Shown here: piece after piece, positions 60,768 to 64,000 of the stretch | Layout of the letters: each line of letters starts with the position of its first letter | How positions within the stretch are numbered: the first letter of the stretch is position 1 | DNA from: Streptomyces sp. NRRL WC-3618 | Lineage (GTDB): Bacteria; Actinomycetota; Actinomycetes; Streptomycetales; Streptomycetaceae | Reading direction: 5' to 3' | Length of the DNA stretch: 64,000 nucleotides | Assembly: GCF_001280005.1 (NCBI RefSeq) | Contig: NZ_LGDW01000002.1 | Location: forward strand, 1-64,000 | The notes under the pieces: model-generated | Databases searched by the model: none | What the model saw: the letters and a program-made list of their open reading frames with translations, nothing else | Told to the model about the DNA's origin: nothing | Translations under genes and position numbers: made by a program

Positions 60768-60946
60768 CTCTGCGTCCTCCCGGTCCGCTCGGCCCGCCAC
60801 CCAGCGCAGTGCGAAGCTAAGGAACTGCCCGGGGGCCCGTCAATTCGGCGGCCGCGGCGGACGGGAGCCCACCGGGAACTTGGCCGGAACCGGCGTCTTG
60901 GCGCGCCCAGTGGTGCGGTCGGCCGTGTCGATGACAGGCTGGACGT

Positions 60947-61387
60947 ATGAACATCCCTTTCCTGGGCAACTGGCGTAAGCGGCACGGACCCGCCCGAGGC
61001 GTGGCGGTGTTCTCCGAGGGTGAGCCGGACCCCGAGGCGGTCGCCGGGCTTCTTTCCGAGTGCGAGCTGCTGCGCTCCCAGGCGGAGGGGGCGGGAGTCG
61101 AACTCGACGACTCCGTCGCCTCGTTGGAGGCGCTGGATCAGCTACTGCCGGGCTGGCGGGACGACGAGGATGCGCTGTCCTGGCTCGGCAACGACGCGGG
61201 TCTCTACCTCGGCACGGTCATCGTGCGGACGGTCCCCGGTGCCGTCTGGGACTTCTGGCCGAACGGTCAGCCCGTCGTACGGCTGTCGTCGGGCCGTGAG
61301 TTCGACGTCGTCGCCTCCGGTCACGAGTGGGCCTCCAGCGGAGCCCCCGAGTTGTCGCAGCTGTACGCGGAGGTCGCGGAGGCTTAG
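60947..61387 (+). CDS. Conserved hypothetical protein (DUF6278-like)
   Basis: A 146-aa soluble protein starting MNIPFLGNWRKRHGPARGVA, followed by an acidic helical stretch (LDDSVASLEALDQLLPGWRD) and WLGNDAGLYLGTVIVRTVPG. It resembles the streptomycete family listed as DUF6278; no function is known. It is a single gene, divergent from the GDSL gene, with a 180-bp shared promoter region. Confidence 0.7.
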   Translation: MNIPFLGNWRKRHGPARGVAVFSEGEPDPEAVAGLLSECELLRSQAEGAGVELDDSVASLEALDQLLPGWRDDEDALSWLGNDAGLYLGTVIVRTVPGAVWDFWPNGQPVVRLSSGREFDVVASGHEWASSGAPELSQLYAEVAEA

Positions 61388-61513
61388 CCACGGCGACCAC
61401 ATTTGTAGTAAATACGGCTAATGCCCGTAATGTGCGTGTCGTGCATCAACTCCACTCCTGCCTGGATAGTTTGCGGCAACCACGACACAGCTGAGAAGTG
61501 AGTAGGGCTGGGC

Positions 61514-62257
61514 ATGGCTGTCGATCCGCTGATCGAACTGCATGAAGTCAACAAACACTTCGGTGACCTGCATGTTCTCCAGGACATCAACCTCACCGTC
61601 GGCCGGGGGGAGGTGGTCGTGGTCATCGGCCCCTCGGGGTCGGGCAAGTCCACTCTGTGCAGGGCGATCAACCGGCTGGAGCCGATCGGTTCCGGGACGA
61701 TCCGGCTCGACGGACAACTGCTGCCCGACGAGGGCAAGCCCCTCGCCCGGCTCCGTGCCGAAGTCGGGATGGTCTTCCAGTCGTTCAACCTCTTCGCCCA
61801 CAAGACCGTCCTCCAGAACGTCTCGCTGGGCCAGGTCAAGGTCCGTGGACGCAAGAAGGAGGAGGCCGACAGGCGTTCTCGTGAACTCCTCGACCGCGTC
61901 GGCCTCGCCTCGCAGGCTCCGAAGTACCCGGCACAGCTCTCCGGCGGCCAGCAGCAGCGGGTCGCCATCGCGCGCGCCCTGGCCATGGACCCCAAGGTCA
62001 TGCTCTTCGACGAGCCGACGTCCGCTCTCGACCCGGAGATGATCAACGAGGTCCTGGAGGTCATGCAGCAACTCGCCCGCGAGGGCATGACGATGGTCGT
62101 CGTCACCCACGAGATGGGCTTCGCCCGCTCGGCCGCCAACCGGGTCGTCTTCATGGCCGACGGCCGTATCGTCGAGGACCGCAGCCCCGAGGAGTTCTTC
62201 ACCAACCCGCGCAGCGACCGCGCCAAGGACTTCCTCTCCAAGATTCTCAAACACTGA
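61514..62257 (+). CDS. gluA: Amino-acid (glutamate-type) ABC transporter ATP-binding protein
   Basis: A 247-aa ATPase of the polar-amino-acid importer class (GlnQ/GluA). Walker A is [20 protein letters not shown], the Q-loop [14 protein letters not shown], the signature [20 protein letters not shown], Walker [16 protein letters not shown] and the switch histidine [10 protein letters not shown]. It should power glutamate/glutamine/aspartate uptake with GluB, GluC and GluD, but those genes do not follow; unrelated small frames do. Either the locus has been broken or its partners are elsewhere. The assignment to glutamate specifically is by similarity only. Confidence 0.9.
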   Translation: MAVDPLIELHEVNKHFGDLHVLQDINLTVGRGEVVVVIGPSGSGKSTLCRAINRLEPIGSGTIRLDGQLLPDEGKPLARLRAEVGMVFQSFNLFAHKTVLQNVSLGQVKVRGRKKEEADRRSRELLDRVGLASQAPKYPAQLSGGQQQRVAIARALAMDPKVMLFDEPTSALDPEMINEVLEVMQQLAREGMTMVVVTHEMGFARSAANRVVFMADGRIVEDRSPEEFFTNPRSDRAKDFLSKILKH

Positions 62258-62315
62258 GGCTTCCCGGGCAACGCGACGATGAGGTCAACTGTGATGGTTG
62301 TAAAGGGAGTTGAGG

Positions 62316-62486
62316 GTGCCGTTGAACCCGCTGACGGACAACCTCCCGACGACGGACCGGGCCGGGAGACCGGCCGCGCCGAACCTCGACTACGATTTGC
62401 TGTTCATCCCCATCGGGACGGGGACCGAGGCCGCGGCCGTGGTGCCGGCCGAATCAGGGACGCTGCTGCCAGGCGGGCAGTGGTAG
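62316..62486 (+). CDS. Small hypothetical protein (56 aa)
   Basis: A short frame with GTG start and aaaggga upstream: MPLNPLTDNLPTTDRAGRPA then APNLDYDLLFIPIGTGTEAA and a final GGQW. It is soluble, proline-rich and has no known family. It begins 58 bp after the gluA stop on the same strand, where a GluB-type binding protein would normally be. It was too short to be obvious as a gene, and the ribosome site is the main support. Confidence 0.4.
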   Translation: MPLNPLTDNLPTTDRAGRPAAPNLDYDLLFIPIGTGTEAAAVVPAESGTLLPGGQW

Positions 62487-62734
62487 GAGGGCATGTGTTC
62501 GCCCGGCGGCAGCCGGAGATCACTGCTCGCGCAGGGGTACCGGCACCCGTCAGGGGTCGTGCTCCGGCGAGCAGGAGGTCAGCTGCGCCGGTCGGGTTGT
62601 GCTCGACGAGCGGGTCGTCGACCGGGCTGACCGGCTTGCCGAGGCCGAGCGGGCCCACGTCGCACAGATACGCGACGCGGGCGCCGCTCTCCTTGGTTTC
62701 GACGCCCGTCACACGCGTGGCCGCGCAGGTGCTG
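62487..62734. other. Gap with a possible minus-strand fragment
   Basis: No firm gene. The minus-strand frame at about 62523-62728 reads GVETKESGARVAYLCDVGPL and then VDDPLVEHNPTGAADLLLAG, which looks protein-like but has no ribosome site and no identified family. It follows directly after the gene that ends at 62735, in a different frame. Confidence 0.3.
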
Positions 62735-63490
62735 TCAGGAGGCGCGGTGCGAGTCGCGTACCGCGACGTCCGGCAGAGGCGTCTGGGCGGCTCGGGTGAT
62801 GTCCGTGACGACCTCGACGACATCGGGTCCGTACGCCTGCGAGTTGACGACCTTCAGGAGCAGGGCGAAGGAGTTGCCGCCGTGTTTGCGGGCCAGCCGT
62901 TCGTGGTTGCGGGCGAGGTAGCGGGTCGCCGCCTGGTTGGTGATCGCGCGCTGGCCGCAGAAGAGGAAGACCGGTCGGGCCTCGCGGCTCTGGCCGGCGG
63001 TGAGCCGCGCGAGGATCACGTACTCGCCCTTGCCCGCCTCCAGGCGGTAGCGCTCGGTGCCGATCTGGAAGGCGCCGCGGTCCGGGCCGGGCTCGGCGTC
63101 GACATTGACGCGGACGCCGGGGAGCAGCGACTGCAGATGGGCCAGCATGCGGCGGTTGGAGGCCGGGCCGCCCACACAGAACTCGGTCCGCTCGCCGAAC
63201 CCCTGCTGTGTGGCGTCGTGGGCGACGACCTGCGCGTGGGCGTTGCAGTCCTTGATGAGCGCGGCGAGTTCCAGCAGCGCGAACACGTCGTGGCGCATCA
63301 CCGTCAACTCGGGGCCACCCGCCTCCCGGTTCACCACGAGCAGCGACTCGGAGTGGTCCGGCAGCCCGAAGAAGGCCTGCTTGCGGCGGAGTTTGCGCTT
63401 CCACAGATAGGTGCGGGCCACCCAGCCGAGGGCTGCGCTGATACCGGCCGCGACCACACCGAGGACGATATTGCGCACGTCGTCAGTCAT
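62735..63490 (-). CDS. Membrane-anchored hypothetical protein
   Basis: A 251-aa protein with one N-terminal membrane helix (NIVLGVVAAGISAALGWVAR) followed by a basic stretch and a soluble domain. The latter contains SLLVVNREAGGPELTVMRHD, LLELAALIKDCNAHAQVVAH and FLFCGQRAITNQAATRYLAR. Its style recalls effector-associated or nucleotide-sensing domains of streptomycete regulators, but no family can be named with confidence. ATG at 63490. It is divergent from the gamma-glutamyltransferase gene. Confidence 0.7.
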   Translation of the reverse strand: MTDDVRNIVLGVVAAGISAALGWVARTYLWKRKLRRKQAFFGLPDHSESLLVVNREAGGPELTVMRHDVFALLELAALIKDCNAHAQVVAHDATQQGFGERTEFCVGGPASNRRMLAHLQSLLPGVRVNVDAEPGPDRGAFQIGTERYRLEAGKGEYVILARLTAGQSREARPVFLFCGQRAITNQAATRYLARNHERLARKHGGNSFALLLKVVNSQAYGPDVVEVVTDITRAAQTPLPDVAVRDSHRAS

Positions 63491-63594
63491 GGGCGCGCAT
63501 GCTAGCGGTCGACCGTAGGGGTGTTCGAGAGGCCCTTACGGGACCATCGGGATGCAGTTACGCTGCGCGGACGGTTGTTGACTGGAGGTATTTG

Positions 63595-64000
63595 ATGCGT
63601 CGCCCTGTCGCGCGGAGTCTGGCGGTCCTGGCGGTTTCGGCCACGATGGTCTCGGTGGGTGCGGCCGCGCCGCCCTCGGGTGCCACGTCAGCGGGTACGG
63701 CCACGGAGAAGGTCCCGGTCGCCGTCGGGTACGGCGGTGCCGTGGCGAGCGTGGACGCGGACGCCTCGGCCGCCGGTGTCGAGGTGCTGCGCAAGGGCGG
63801 CAACGCGGTGGACGCCGCCGTCGCCACGGCTGCCGCGCTCGGAGTGACGGAGCCCTACTCCAACGGCATCGGCGGAGGCGGCTACTTCGTCTACTACGAC
63901 GCCAAGTCCCGTACGGTACGGACGATCGACGGCCGCGAGACGGCGCCCCTGACAGCCGACTCGGGCCTGTTCCTGGAGAACGGGCAGCCCATCGCCTTCG
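63595..64000 (+). CDS. ggt: Gamma-glutamyltransferase, N-terminal part (runs off the window)
   Basis: The first 135 residues of a secreted gamma-glutamyltranspeptidase, which transfers or hydrolyses gamma-glutamyl groups of glutathione-like compounds. Residues 1-30 are a signal peptide (MRRPVARSLAVLAVSATMVS). The family start then follows: GYGGAVASVDADASAAGVEV, GGNAVDAAVATAAALGVTEP, NGIGGGGYFVYYDAKS and IDGRETAP, the last holding the arginine that binds the glutamyl carboxylate. The nucleophile threonine is beyond the edge. The ATG has tggagg upstream. Confidence 0.9.
   Translation, partial: MRRPVARSLAVLAVSATMVSVGAAAPPSGATSAGTATEKVPVAVGYGGAVASVDADASAAGVEVLRKGGNAVDAAVATAAALGVTEPYSNGIGGGGYFVYYDAKSRTVRTIDGRETAPLTADSGLFLENGQPIAF

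Noticed and set aside
1..64000. CRISPR arrays, tRNA or rRNA genes
   Set aside because: No regularly spaced repeats of CRISPR size, no cloverleaf or rRNA-like sequence was noticed; a tRNAscan-SE or Infernal run would be needed to exclude small RNA genes.

Overview
The window looks like a stretch of a Streptomyces (or very close actinobacterial) chromosome. GC content is very high, GTG starts and ATGA/GTGA gene overlaps are common, leucine TTA codons are rare but clustered, and the gene families are typical of the genus: an EccC type VII secretion motor, an F420-dependent LLM oxidoreductase, a fused PcaDC, a GluA-type ABC ATPase, SpoIIE-type phosphatase and GDSL hydrolase. No rRNA, tRNA or CRISPR array was seen.

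Layout. (1) 0.1-9.8 kb: an EccC/EssC secretion ATPase, a decayed FtsX permease, two paralogous VOC proteins, and a secreted M23 peptidase with propeller-like repeats. (2) 8.8-19.6 kb: a glycosyltransferase plus a three-gene ABC exporter (minus strand). This faces a tightly overlapping seven-gene operon (plus strand) of a RarA C-terminal-domain protein, a metallo-beta-lactamase/Rieske fusion, Nudix hydrolase, nucleoside hydrolase, GT2, HAD phosphatase and a GT-B enzyme resembling cytosylglucuronate synthases. (3) 19.7-35.7 kb: an apparent C7-cyclitol (carbasugar) gene set with an MFS exporter, a GT5-like glycosyltransferase, a 2-oxoglutarate/Fe(II) oxygenase, a ValG-like GT2, a double-VOC cyclitol epimerase, an RmlD-like reductase, a ROK cyclitol kinase, a GlgC-like nucleotidyltransferase, a sedoheptulose-7-phosphate cyclase, a small EthD-like protein, a Gfo/Idh-aldo/keto reductase fusion and a GH1 beta-glucosidase. 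(4) 36-38 kb: two leaderless lysin-like proteins. (5) 38.7-44.8 kb: a SpoIIE phosphatase and ordinary metabolic genes. (6) 39.9-41 kb and 44.9-56 kb: zones of decay with transposase remnants and chimeric gene fragments. (7) 56-64 kb: ordinary metabolism and repair (PcaDC, MBL hydrolase, exonuclease III, GDSL hydrolase, GluA, and the start of gamma-glutamyltransferase).

How the genes may work together. The 21-35.7 kb block parallels the validamycin/acarbose logic: cyclisation of sedoheptulose 7-phosphate, epimerisation, redox, phosphorylation, nucleotidyl activation, glycosyl (or pseudo-glycosyl) transfer, glucosylation and late hydroxylation. No PLP aminotransferase and no GT20 (OtsA/VldE-like) coupling enzyme is visible, and the GT5-like enzyme could take the coupling role. 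This suggests either a nitrogen-free carbasugar or missing genes elsewhere. In-frame TTA codons occur in the peptidase, GT2, ABC ATPase, MBL-Rieske, second GT2, nucleotidyltransferase and cyclase genes. With no pathway regulator in view, bldA-type developmental control of the whole 7.4-31 kb block is plausible. Functions come from reading the translated sequences; no database search was run.
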